Below, one piece after another: positions 24,731 through 32,278 of a stretch of 64,000 nt of DNA (positions are counted from its first letter, which is position 1; each line of letters begins with the position of its first letter). A program made the position numbers and the translations under genes. Where the stretch lies: assembly GCA_902787575.1 (NCBI GenBank), contig CADAGX010000008.1, positions 25,189 to 89,188 on the forward strand. The letters run 5' to 3'. The notes below the pieces were generated by a model. It worked only from the letters and a program-made list of their open reading frames with translations. It had not been told where the DNA came from and did no database searches. The DNA is from an uncultured Bacteroidales bacterium (lineage in GTDB: Bacteria; Bacteroidota; Bacteroidia; Bacteroidales; Bacteroidaceae).

Positions 24731-24787
24731 GAAAAGGAAGAAAAAAAAGATTTTTCTTCGCTTTTCCGCTCATTTGCACTACCTTTG
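24731..24787 (+). promoter_or_regulatory. yicC promoter with A/T-rich upstream hairpin
   Basis: TACCTTTG at 24780-24787 is a TAnnTTTG -7 box, 18 nt before the yicC ATG. Upstream, GGAAAAGGAAGAAAA pairs imperfectly with TTTTTCTTCGCTTTTCC, a hairpin of the kind also found in the duplicated thiamine and kbl promoters. Confidence 0.6.
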
Positions 24788-24805
24788 TGGAAAAATTCGC
24801 ACGAT

Positions 24806-25681
24806 ATGATATTATCCATGACGGGATACGGCAAAGCCTCGGCCGAGTTCCAAGGAAAGAAAATCACAGCAGAGGCAAAATCTCTCAACAGCAAGGCGCT
24901 GGATTTGAGCACTCGCATCGCTCCGCTCTACCGCGAAAAGGAACTGGAGTTGCGTGCCATGATAGCGCAGACGCTCGAGCGCGGAAAAGTGGACTTCAGT
25001 TTGTGGATTGAGCAAGAAGACACGGCTGGTGCCACACAACTCAACGGGCCGCTCATTGAATCCTATCGCCGTCAGATACGCCACATCTGCGACGTATACA
25101 GCATTCCGCAACCCGCTGACTGGTGGGCCACACTGCTGCGCATGCCGGATGTGACGGCGCGACCGGAGAGCCAAGAACTGAGCGACGAGGAATGGGCCGT
25201 AGTAAAGCAACTGACGGAGGATGTCATAGGCCAACTGATGGAGTTCCGCCGTCAGGAGGGAGCTGCGTTGGAGAAGAAATTCAGCGAGAAACTAGACAAC
25301 ATCGAGTCTCTGCTGCAGAGCATAGAGCCGTACGAGAAGGAACGAACGGCCCGAATCCGCCAGCGCATAATCGATAGCCTACAGACGATTCCTGAAGTGG
25401 AAACCGACCGCAACCGCCTGGAGCAGGAGATGATTTACTACATCGAGAAACTCGACATCAGCGAAGAGAAACAGCGTCTGGCGAATCATCTGCGATACTT
25501 CCGCGAGACGATGGCCACGGGCCACGGGCAGGGCAAGAAGCTGGGATTCATCGCACAGGAAATGGGACGTGAGATAAACACCACGGGCAGCAAAAGCAAC
25601 CAGGCTGAGATGCAGAACATCGTCGTTCGCATGAAGGACGAACTGGAACAGATAAAGGAACAAGTGCTAAACGTAATGTGA
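24806..25681 (+). CDS. yicC: YicC-family endoribonuclease
   Basis: 291 aa with the canonical start MILSMTGYGKA and the C-terminal signature GKKLGFIAQEMGREINTTGSKSN of the YicC/YloC family, now regarded as endoribonucleases. In many bacteria it precedes gmk, as here, where the gmk start follows its stop by a single base. It leads a rightward run of yicC-gmk-nadD-ispF. Confidence 0.93.
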   Translation: MILSMTGYGKASAEFQGKKITAEAKSLNSKALDLSTRIAPLYREKELELRAMIAQTLERGKVDFSLWIEQEDTAGATQLNGPLIESYRRQIRHICDVYSIPQPADWWATLLRMPDVTARPESQELSDEEWAVVKQLTEDVIGQLMEFRRQEGAALEKKFSEKLDNIESLLQSIEPYEKERTARIRQRIIDSLQTIPEVETDRNRLEQEMIYYIEKLDISEEKQRLANHLRYFRETMATGHGQGKKLGFIAQEMGREINTTGSKSNQAEMQNIVVRMKDELEQIKEQVLNVM

Positions 25682-25682
25682 C

Positions 25683-26261
25683 ATGCCAACAGGATTACTC
25701 ATTGTTTCCGCTCCGAGCGGGAGCGGAAAAAGCACCATCGTGCAGTGGCTCATGCGCGAACACCCTGAACTGCGGCTGGCCTTCAGCATCAGCGCCACAA
25801 GCCGCCCACCGCGAGGCACCGAGCAACACGGAGTGGAGTATTTCTTTCTCTCGCCCGAGGAATTCCGGCAGAAGATTCAGGAGGACGCCTTCCTCGAATA
25901 CGAAGAGGTGTACGAGGACCGTTTCTACGGCACGCTGAAGGAGCAGGTGGAACGACAGCTGGCAGCCGGGCAAAGCGTGGTCTTCGACGTGGATGTGAAG
26001 GGTGGCCTCCGCATTAAGGAGTTTTACGGAGAGCGCGCCATGAGCCTTTTCATACAGCCGCCCTCGGTGGAGGAACTGCGCCGCCGCTTGGAAGGACGCG
26101 GCACGGACTCGCCGGAACAGATAGAGGAGCGGCTGGCCAAGGCGGAATACGAGATGTCGTTTGCGCCACGCTTCGACCACATCGTGGTGAACGACAATCT
26201 GGACGATGCAAAAGCCGAAACCCTGCGACTCGTAAGCAACTTTCTGAAGCAAACACCTTGA
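25683..26261 (+). CDS. gmk: Guanylate kinase
   Basis: 192 aa; phosphorylates GMP to GDP. P-loop APSGSGKST at residues 10-18, then the GMP-binding region SISATSRPPRGTEQHGVEYFF. Normal family length. Its stop codon TGA overlaps the TTG start of nadD. Confidence 0.96.
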   Translation: MPTGLLIVSAPSGSGKSTIVQWLMREHPELRLAFSISATSRPPRGTEQHGVEYFFLSPEEFRQKIQEDAFLEYEEVYEDRFYGTLKEQVERQLAAGQSVVFDVDVKGGLRIKEFYGERAMSLFIQPPSVEELRRRLEGRGTDSPEQIEERLAKAEYEMSFAPRFDHIVVNDNLDDAKAETLRLVSNFLKQTP

Positions 26262-26875
26262 AGCGAAGGAAAATCATAACAGGCATCTACGGAGGCAGCT
26301 TCAACCCCATCCATCTGGGACACGTCCGCCTGGGAGAGACATTGGTCAGAGACGGGCTGATGGACGAGTTGTGGCTGCTTGTCTCGCCCCAGAATCCGTT
26401 TAAGGCGGACCAAGATTTACTGGCCGACGATGAGCGCCTGCGTCTGGCACGGCTGGCCGTAAGCGGACACCCGAAGTTGCAAGTCTGCGACGCGGAATTC
26501 CGAATGCCGCGCCCCTCGTATATGGTTTTCACGCTCGAGACTCTGCGCCGCCAGCACCCCGAACGCGAATTTGTGCTCGTCATCGGCGCGGACAACTGGG
26601 AACGTTTTCCGCAGTGGCACAAGAGCGACGAGATTCTTCGCCACCACCGCCTCGTCATTCTGCCGCGGCCGGGCTACGCGCTCGACGGGCTGCCCGACGG
26701 CATCACCGTGGCACGCACACCGCTGCTCGACATCAGCAGCACTCAGATACGCCAAAACATAGCCCGAGGCGGCTACCGAGGAAAAGGCCTCCCGCGCGCC
26801 GTGTGGCACGAAATCCGCAAAATGGGTTACTACGCCAGCCGCGCCAAAAACGAAACAGCAAACACAAGAAATTAG
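26258..26875 (+). CDS. nadD: Nicotinate-nucleotide adenylyltransferase
   Basis: 205 aa; adenylates nicotinate mononucleotide in NAD synthesis. GGSFNPIHLGH (residues 12-22) is the nucleotidyltransferase HxGH region and ISSTQIRQNI is the C-terminal ATP-binding motif. No ATG lies between the gmk stop and the first conserved motif, so the start must be the TTG at 26258, which overlaps the gmk stop in the arrangement TTGA. This implies weak, coupled translation. Confidence 0.92.
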   Translation: MKRRKIITGIYGGSFNPIHLGHVRLGETLVRDGLMDELWLLVSPQNPFKADQDLLADDERLRLARLAVSGHPKLQVCDAEFRMPRPSYMVFTLETLRRQHPEREFVLVIGADNWERFPQWHKSDEILRHHRLVILPRPGYALDGLPDGITVARTPLLDISSTQIRQNIARGGYRGKGLPRAVWHEIRKMGYYASRAKNETANTRN

Positions 26876-26877
26876 CT

Positions 26878-27372
26878 ATGGCAAACGAAATGACAAAGAT
26901 TCGCGTAGGAATGGGATACGACGTACACCGACTGGTGGAGGGACGCCCGCTGTGGCTGGGTGGCATACGGCTGGAACATAGCATGGGCCTGCTCGGACAC
27001 AGCGACGCCGACGTGCTGATACACGCCATCTGCGACGCCCTGCTCGGCGCAGCCAACATGCGAGACATCGGATACCACTTCCCAGACACGGCCGAGGAAT
27101 TCCGTGGCATCGACAGCAAGGTGCTGCTGCGCAAGACCATCGACCTCATCGCCACAAAAGGATTTCGGGTAGGCAACATTGATGCCACGGTATGCGCCGA
27201 ACGCCCGAAACTGAAGCCACACATCCCCGAGATGCAGGCCTGCCTGGCCGAGGTGATGGGCATCGACCCCGACTGCGTCAGCATAAAAGCCACCACCACA
27301 GAGCGACTGGGATTCACCGGACGAGAGGAAGGCATCAGTGCCTACGCCACCGTACTGATTTGCGGCGAGTAG
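26878..27372 (+). CDS. ispF: 2-C-methyl-D-erythritol 2,4-cyclodiphosphate synthase
   Basis: 164 aa; forms MEcPP in the non-mevalonate isoprenoid pathway. Metal ligands are Asp15 and His17 in GYDVHRL and His49 in HSDADVLIHAI; the C-terminal TTTERLGFTGREEG is typical. It begins 2 nt after the nadD stop. Confidence 0.96.
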   Translation: MANEMTKIRVGMGYDVHRLVEGRPLWLGGIRLEHSMGLLGHSDADVLIHAICDALLGAANMRDIGYHFPDTAEEFRGIDSKVLLRKTIDLIATKGFRVGNIDATVCAERPKLKPHIPEMQACLAEVMGIDPDCVSIKATTTERLGFTGREEGISAYATVLICGE

Positions 27373-27447
27373 GATTTCTGACGATGGCGGCACATCATAC
27401 AGTTTCGACACGCGACATTCACTTTTACAACACCTAAAAAATAAATT

Positions 27448-28284
27448 ATGAACTGCAAGAAAATTATTCTGACGCTTTGTTTGGGACTCTTCGCCCTGAC
27501 GGGCTTTGCACAGCCCCACATACTTTCACACAGAGGATTCTACACGAACCCGAAAGTGGACGAGAATTCCATCGATGCTCTGCGCGAGGCACAGCGCCTG
27601 CACCACGACATGGGACTCGAGGCCTGTGAGTTCGACGTACACATGACGGCCGACGGCGAACTGGTGGTACGTCACGACAACAAAATCGAAGGCCGCCTCA
27701 CGTGCCAAGGCAGCAAGCTGGCCGAGATTAAAGCCTACACGCTGCCGCACGGAAGCAAGATTCCGACGCTACGCGAGTGGTTTCAGCAGGCCAAAAGAAC
27801 ACCGAAATTCAAGTTGGCACTGGAACTGAAATCCCACCCTACACCGGCCAAGGAGACAGAGGTAGTGGAGAAGGTTGTGGCACTGGCCCGCGAGATGAAC
27901 ATGATGGACCAGCTTTGTTTCCTCTCTTTCAGCCTGCACGCCTGCAAGGAGTTTGTGCGACTGGCACCCGGCAGCTACGTAATTCTGAACTCGTCGAACA
28001 TGAATGAGCCCGTCACACCGGCAAAAGCCAAGGAGCTGGGATTCGCCGCCATCTCATACCACCTCTCGGTCTTCATGAACCACGTGAAGTGGATAGACGA
28101 GGCAAATCAGCTGGGACTGGACACATACCTGTGGATGTGCGAAGATCCGTACCTGATTGACTGGGCCACGGCCTACGGCGTAACGTGGATTACCACAGAC
28201 TATGCCGACCGGATGCTACCCTACGCGCAGCAACTGGCCAAAGACCGCAAGCGCCTGAAGAAGTTGCGCAAGAGCCGCTTCTAA
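27448..28284 (+). CDS. Exported glycerophosphodiester phosphodiesterase family protein
   Basis: 278 aa with a signal peptide (IILTLCLGLFALTGFA, cleavage before QPHI). The GDPD catalytic motif SHRGFY (His28) is followed by the metal-binding ACEFDVHMTADGELVVRHD. It probably hydrolyses deacylated phospholipid head groups in the periplasm. The following HAD lipoprotein gene begins 35 nt downstream, so both may act in the envelope. Confidence 0.88.
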   Translation: MNCKKIILTLCLGLFALTGFAQPHILSHRGFYTNPKVDENSIDALREAQRLHHDMGLEACEFDVHMTADGELVVRHDNKIEGRLTCQGSKLAEIKAYTLPHGSKIPTLREWFQQAKRTPKFKLALELKSHPTPAKETEVVEKVVALAREMNMMDQLCFLSFSLHACKEFVRLAPGSYVILNSSNMNEPVTPAKAKELGFAAISYHLSVFMNHVKWIDEANQLGLDTYLWMCEDPYLIDWATAYGVTWITTDYADRMLPYAQQLAKDRKRLKKLRKSRF

Positions 28285-28319
28285 GAAAAACGAGAAAAAC
28301 ACCTAACGAAAGCAGAAAA

Positions 28320-29243
28320 ATGAATATGGCAAACAAGAAAACGACGTGGCGCCTCCTTGGAGGCATGCTATTCTGTGCGGCAATGCTGGGCGTCAGCGCC
28401 TGTGGACAGAAAACTGTACAGGGGGAAAATACGCCGACCGACAGTACCGAACTGCGCGAAGCATGGGCCGCAGGTGCTACACGCATAGAACCTCAGGACG
28501 TGGAGCAGCGAGGAGCAGAAATCAGGGCACAGAAGCAACTTATCTGCTTCGACCTCGACGGCACGCTGACGCAGCACAAGACGCCGCTTACGGAGGCAAA
28601 CCGCGCAGTGCTCGACTCGCTGGCCGTCCGATACCAGCTGGTGATGTGTGGCGGCGGCAGTTGCGAACGAATCTTCAGGCAGATGAACGGCTACCCCATC
28701 GACATTCTGGGCAACTACAGCATGCAGGAGAGCCGCGTAGAGGACGGAAAGCTCGTAATCATACGTCAGGAAACGGTTCACCCCGACTCGGCCGACGTAC
28801 TCCGCAAGTGCCGCTATCTGCGCGAGAAGTACGGCTACACGGGCTTCAAGGGAGAATCTGTGGAATTCCACCCGTCGGGAATGATGACATTCGCGCTACT
28901 GGGCACACAGGCTTCGGCAGAGAGCAAACTCTACTTCGACCCCGACAAGAGCAAGCGCAGAGCCATGTTCCGCGAGGTGTGCGAACTATTTCCGCAGTAC
29001 GCCGTATTCATCGGTGGCACGTCTTCGTTTGACTTTGCCGAGAAGCAATTCAACAAATACTCGGCCGTGATGCGATACGCGCAGGAGCACGGGTTCACGA
29101 AAGAGCAGGTACTCTTTGTGGGCGACGACTTTGGCGACGGCGGCAACGACAGCCACATCCGGTTGGGCGGCATGGATTACATACAGATAACCGACTACGA
29201 GAAACTGCCCGAGCGGCTCAGTTTCCTGTTTTCCGAGAAATAA
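28320..29243 (+). CDS. HAD-family (IIB, phosphomannomutase-like) phosphatase, lipoprotein
   Basis: 307 aa. The N-terminus MNMANKKTTWRLLGG leads to the lipobox VSAC (Cys28), so it is predicted to be a lipoprotein. The HAD nucleophile motif CFDLDGTLT is at residues 76-84 and the acidic motif VGDDFGDGGND near 272-282; between them the sequence resembles the cap of eukaryotic-type phosphomannomutases/HAD-IIB enzymes. An exported HAD of this subtype is unusual, and its substrate is unknown. The ATG at 28320 is chosen because it places the lipobox correctly. Confidence 0.8.
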   Translation: MNMANKKTTWRLLGGMLFCAAMLGVSACGQKTVQGENTPTDSTELREAWAAGATRIEPQDVEQRGAEIRAQKQLICFDLDGTLTQHKTPLTEANRAVLDSLAVRYQLVMCGGGSCERIFRQMNGYPIDILGNYSMQESRVEDGKLVIIRQETVHPDSADVLRKCRYLREKYGYTGFKGESVEFHPSGMMTFALLGTQASAESKLYFDPDKSKRRAMFREVCELFPQYAVFIGGTSSFDFAEKQFNKYSAVMRYAQEHGFTKEQVLFVGDDFGDGGNDSHIRLGGMDYIQITDYEKLPERLSFLFSEK

Positions 29244-29256
29244 AATGCGATTATGA

Positions 29257-29286
29257 CGAGGGCGGCTGCAAAAGTCAGCCCTCGAA
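29257..29286. terminator. Hairpin between convergent HAD and lpxH genes
   Basis: CGAGG...GCTG pairs with CAGC...CCTCG around CAAAAGT, with a small bulge. It overlaps the lpxH stop and may terminate both convergent transcripts. Confidence 0.4.
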
Positions 29287-30027
29287 ATTTTCCATGCGCA
29301 TCGTCTCGCCGTCGAAAACGGCGTACGTCCACTGCGTTATCCAGTCGCCAAGAATCATAAGGCGTGTGGAATGCGAGAGCATCAAGTCGAGTTCTATGTG
29401 GCGGTGCCCGAAGATAAAGTAATTTATATCGGGATGCTGCTGCAAGTACGCTTTGGCGTAGCGCACCAGATGTTCACGATTCTCGCCCAGATACGGCGGA
29501 TCTCCGCCCTCGCGGCCGTGCTTCAGTCGGCTGCGCTTTGCCCACGCCAGTCCGAAGTCGACGCCCCATCGCGGATGGAGGCTGGAGAAAAGCGTCTGAC
29601 ACACGCTACTGTGGAAGATTGCACGCAGCAGCCGGAATGTCCGGCTCGGGTCGCCCATTCCGTCGCCGTGCGCAATATAGAAACGCTTGCCAAATAAATC
29701 GGTACACAGCGGCTCGCGATGCAGGATAACGCCACACTCTGTCTGCAGATAGTCGCCACACCAGATGTCGTGGTTGCCCGTAAAAAAGTGGACTTCCACA
29801 CCGCGGTCCGTGAGCTCGCTCACCTTGCCCAGAAAACGTGTGAAACCGCGCGGCACCACCATCTTGTACTCGTACCAGAAGTCGAACATGTCGCCCAGCA
29901 TGTAAACGGCCGCAGCCCGCTCCTTGATGGAATCGAGAAAACGCACGAGCCGCTGCTCCTGCTGGCGATTATTGGGGACGCCGCGCGAGCCAAGATGGGC
30001 ATCGGTGATGAAATATATCTCCTTCAT
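29275..30027 (-). CDS. lpxH: UDP-2,3-diacylglucosamine diphosphatase
   Basis: 250-aa calcineurin-like phosphoesterase that makes lipid X in lipid A synthesis. Metal-binding motifs in order: DAH (9-11), GDMFDFWYE near 44, GNHDIW near 81, HGDGMGD and FGHRH near the C-terminal third. The ATG at 30027 fits the family N-terminus MKEIYFITDAHLG. It precedes no obvious partner on its strand. Confidence 0.93.
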   Translation of the reverse strand: MKEIYFITDAHLGSRGVPNNRQQEQRLVRFLDSIKERAAAVYMLGDMFDFWYEYKMVVPRGFTRFLGKVSELTDRGVEVHFFTGNHDIWCGDYLQTECGVILHREPLCTDLFGKRFYIAHGDGMGDPSRTFRLLRAIFHSSVCQTLFSSLHPRWGVDFGLAWAKRSRLKHGREGGDPPYLGENREHLVRYAKAYLQQHPDINYFIFGHRHIELDLMLSHSTRLMILGDWITQWTYAVFDGETMRMENFEG

Positions 30028-30068
30028 ACGTATTCTATTATTGGTGACTGGCAAGACTACGGCTGCGA

Positions 30069-30383
30069 CTAATCAAATCCCAGTTCGACGCGTGCCTCCT
30101 CGCTCATCATTTCTTTTGTCCACTCGGGTTCGAAGACCAGATTCACGTCCACCTTCTGCAAGCCTTGTATTGTCTCGAGTTTCTGCCGGACATCCTCCAT
30201 GATGAAATCGGCCGCCGGACAGTTGGGAGCCGTCAGCGTCATGTCGACAGACAGTTCGGTCAGTTCGTCGTTCAACTCGATGCGGTAGATAAGCCCGAGG
30301 TCGTAGATATTAACCGGAATTTCGGGGTCGTAAACCGTGCGCAGCACCTCGATAATCCTTTCTTCCAACTCTATCTTTTCCAT
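30069..30383 (-). CDS. MIP18 (DUF59) family iron-sulfur assembly protein
   Basis: 104 aa. DPEIPVNIYDLGLIY (19-33) and TAPNCPAAD with the reactive Cys55 are the signatures of the SufT/PaaD/MIP18 family involved in Fe-S cluster maturation. Similar proteins usually stand near suf genes or alone, as here. It starts 11 nt downstream of the radC stop. Confidence 0.9.
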   Translation of the reverse strand: MEKIELEERIIEVLRTVYDPEIPVNIYDLGLIYRIELNDELTELSVDMTLTAPNCPAADFIMEDVRQKLETIQGLQKVDVNLVFEPEWTKEMMSEEARVELGFD

Positions 30384-30394
30384 TTTCCTTCTCT

Positions 30395-31072
30395 CTAAAT
30401 TGCTCCCTCATCGGAGAAACTATAAAAGCCGCGGTCAGAGACTATGACATGGTCGAGCAGGCGTATGCCCATGACCTTGCAGGCACTGGTCAGCGCGGCC
30501 GTCAGCTGTCTGTCCTGCGTGCTGGGACGGAGATTTCCGCTGGGATGATTGTGACACAGCGCCAGCACGGGAGCGCCCTTCAGCAACGCACGCTGCAAAA
30601 TGAGCCTGACATCGACGGCTGAGCCTGCGATACCGCCACGGCTAAGCATCGAAGTCTCCAGTAGCGAGAGGTCCTGTTTGAGAAGCATCAGGTGGCACTC
30701 CTCATACGGCAGGTCCTGCAGGATGGGACGGAAGTAAGCAGCTACGTCGGTGCTCCTCAGAATGTGTACTTTCTCCTCCTGCGGCTCGCTTTCTCGGCGG
30801 CGACCCAGTTCGCAGGCAGCCATCAGCGTGACGGCCTTGGCTGGCCCCATTCCCTTGTAGGCCGTCAAGTCTTCGAGTTTCAGGCGTCCGAGTCGTTTGA
30901 GCCGGCCGTCGCAGTCGGCCAAGATGCGGCGCATCAGCTCAACGGCCGACTCGCCACTGCTGCCGCTCCCAATGAGAATGGCCAGCAACTCGGCATCTGT
31001 CAGCGCAGCGGCGCCTCGCGCTATGAGTTTCTCACGTGGCCTGTCTTGTTCGGCCCACTCGTTGATATTCAC
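30395..31072 (-). CDS. radC: RadC-family JAMM/MPN+ protein
   Basis: 225 aa. The N-terminal DRPREKLIARGAAALTDAELL and helix-hairpin-helix region precede an MPN+ domain with LCHNHPSGNLRPSTQD (HxHP...D metal site). RadC's link to DNA repair is historical; its biochemical role is unsettled. It lies between a glycosyltransferase and the MIP18 gene on the same strand. Confidence 0.93.
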   Translation of the reverse strand: MNINEWAEQDRPREKLIARGAAALTDAELLAILIGSGSSGESAVELMRRILADCDGRLKRLGRLKLEDLTAYKGMGPAKAVTLMAACELGRRRESEPQEEKVHILRSTDVAAYFRPILQDLPYEECHLMLLKQDLSLLETSMLSRGGIAGSAVDVRLILQRALLKGAPVLALCHNHPSGNLRPSTQDRQLTAALTSACKVMGIRLLDHVIVSDRGFYSFSDEGAI

Positions 31073-31093
31073 TTCCCCTCTGCTGTCTCTGGT

Positions 31094-32179
31094 TTACTTA
31101 TAGAATGTCTGGCGGAAGGCCTGCAGTTCCTCGTTGCGGCCGCAGACGCAGCGCAGCCACCACGCTTTGAGGAATCCCATGCCGTAGCCCATCAGTTGGA
31201 TGAAGGCAGCCGGCACGCTCAGTGCCGCCACTCGCAGGCTGCGGTTCTGCCGCCACGAGTCACAGAATATCAGCAGGCTGTAGAGCAGCAACGGCAAGAG
31301 TGCAAGCACCATCAAGGCTGCACCGCCGAAGACGCCTAGCAGGCCCATGTTGCAACCTGTCGTGCTGAACGCGGCGACGAGTCCCAGCACGGCCACTACG
31401 AGCCCCAGCACGAAAATCAGCAGCAGCGTCAGCACTCCCAGCGTAAAGACGGCCGGAAGCAAGTGCACCAGCTTGAGGCTGCCAGGGTGGCGCTTCATCA
31501 GGTTGATGCGGGCAATGCCGCTGTTGAAGACCTGACGGAAAAACTTACGCCAGTCGGTACGCCGTTTGTGCCACACCCACGCCTCGGGAAACAAGCGACA
31601 CGAAGCGCCGCTCTCGAAAATGCGGATGCTGAGGTCGATATCCTCGCCAAAGCGCATGGCAGAGAAGCCGCCAAGTCGACGATAGAGGTCAGCGCGCAGT
31701 CCCATGTTGAAGGAACGCGGGTAGAATTTGTCGAGCTTCTTGCGTCCGCCACGAATGCCGCCCGTGGTGAAGAAACTGGTCATCGAATAATTGATGGCCT
31801 TCTGCACCGGCGTAAACGATTCGTGGGCACGGTCCGGACCGCCAAAGGCATCGCAGGGCTGCGCCCGCAGTTCGTCGTCCACAGCCTGCAGGTAGCCCTC
31901 GGGTAGCACGCAGTCGCTGTCGAGCACTATCAGGTATTCGCCCTGACTGCGCTCGGCACCGTAGTTGCGCGTCTGGCCGGGCCCGCTGTTCGGCTTCGTG
32001 TAATATTTTACCGCGAGGCGGTCGGCATAGCGCTCCACCACACTGCGGCAGGGCACCGACGAGCCGTCTTCCACCACCACTACCTCAAAATCCTGCAGCG
32101 TTTGGCCGCAGAGACTCCCAAGCAGTTCGTCCACCTCGTCGGGACGGTTGAAGACCGGAATTATCAGGCTGTACTTCAT
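31094..32179 (-). CDS. Membrane-anchored family 2 glycosyltransferase
   Basis: 361 aa. The GT-A domain begins YSLIIPVFNRPDEVDELLGS, with the DxD-type site VLDSDC near 105 and GEDIDLSIRIF near 195. Three or so C-terminal hydrophobic helices (residues ~240-330) anchor it in the inner membrane. It is probably involved in envelope polysaccharide or lipid glycosylation; donor and acceptor are unknown. The ATG at 32179 is chosen because upstream codons run into palindromic repeats. Confidence 0.88.
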   Translation of the reverse strand: MKYSLIIPVFNRPDEVDELLGSLCGQTLQDFEVVVVEDGSSVPCRSVVERYADRLAVKYYTKPNSGPGQTRNYGAERSQGEYLIVLDSDCVLPEGYLQAVDDELRAQPCDAFGGPDRAHESFTPVQKAINYSMTSFFTTGGIRGGRKKLDKFYPRSFNMGLRADLYRRLGGFSAMRFGEDIDLSIRIFESGASCRLFPEAWVWHKRRTDWRKFFRQVFNSGIARINLMKRHPGSLKLVHLLPAVFTLGVLTLLLIFVLGLVVAVLGLVAAFSTTGCNMGLLGVFGGAALMVLALLPLLLYSLLIFCDSWRQNRSLRVAALSVPAAFIQLMGYGMGFLKAWWLRCVCGRNEELQAFRQTFYK

Positions 32180-32278
32180 TGCTGTGTCGCGTGTCGCGTG
32201 CTTCGGAAGCACACGTCGCAAAACGAATTGCGACGCGTGGCATTCCAAAAAACTACGCGCAGTTTCTATTCCGCCGGC
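32180..32278. repeat. GTCGCGT palindromes between the glycosyltransferase and the M16 protease
   Basis: CACACGTCGCAA (32212-32223) and TTGCGACGCGTG (from 32229) form an 11-of-12 bp hairpin, with further TGTCGCG units before them. The sequence resembles the repeats upstream of sprA, inside pnuT and near 63.9 kb. Confidence 0.65.
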
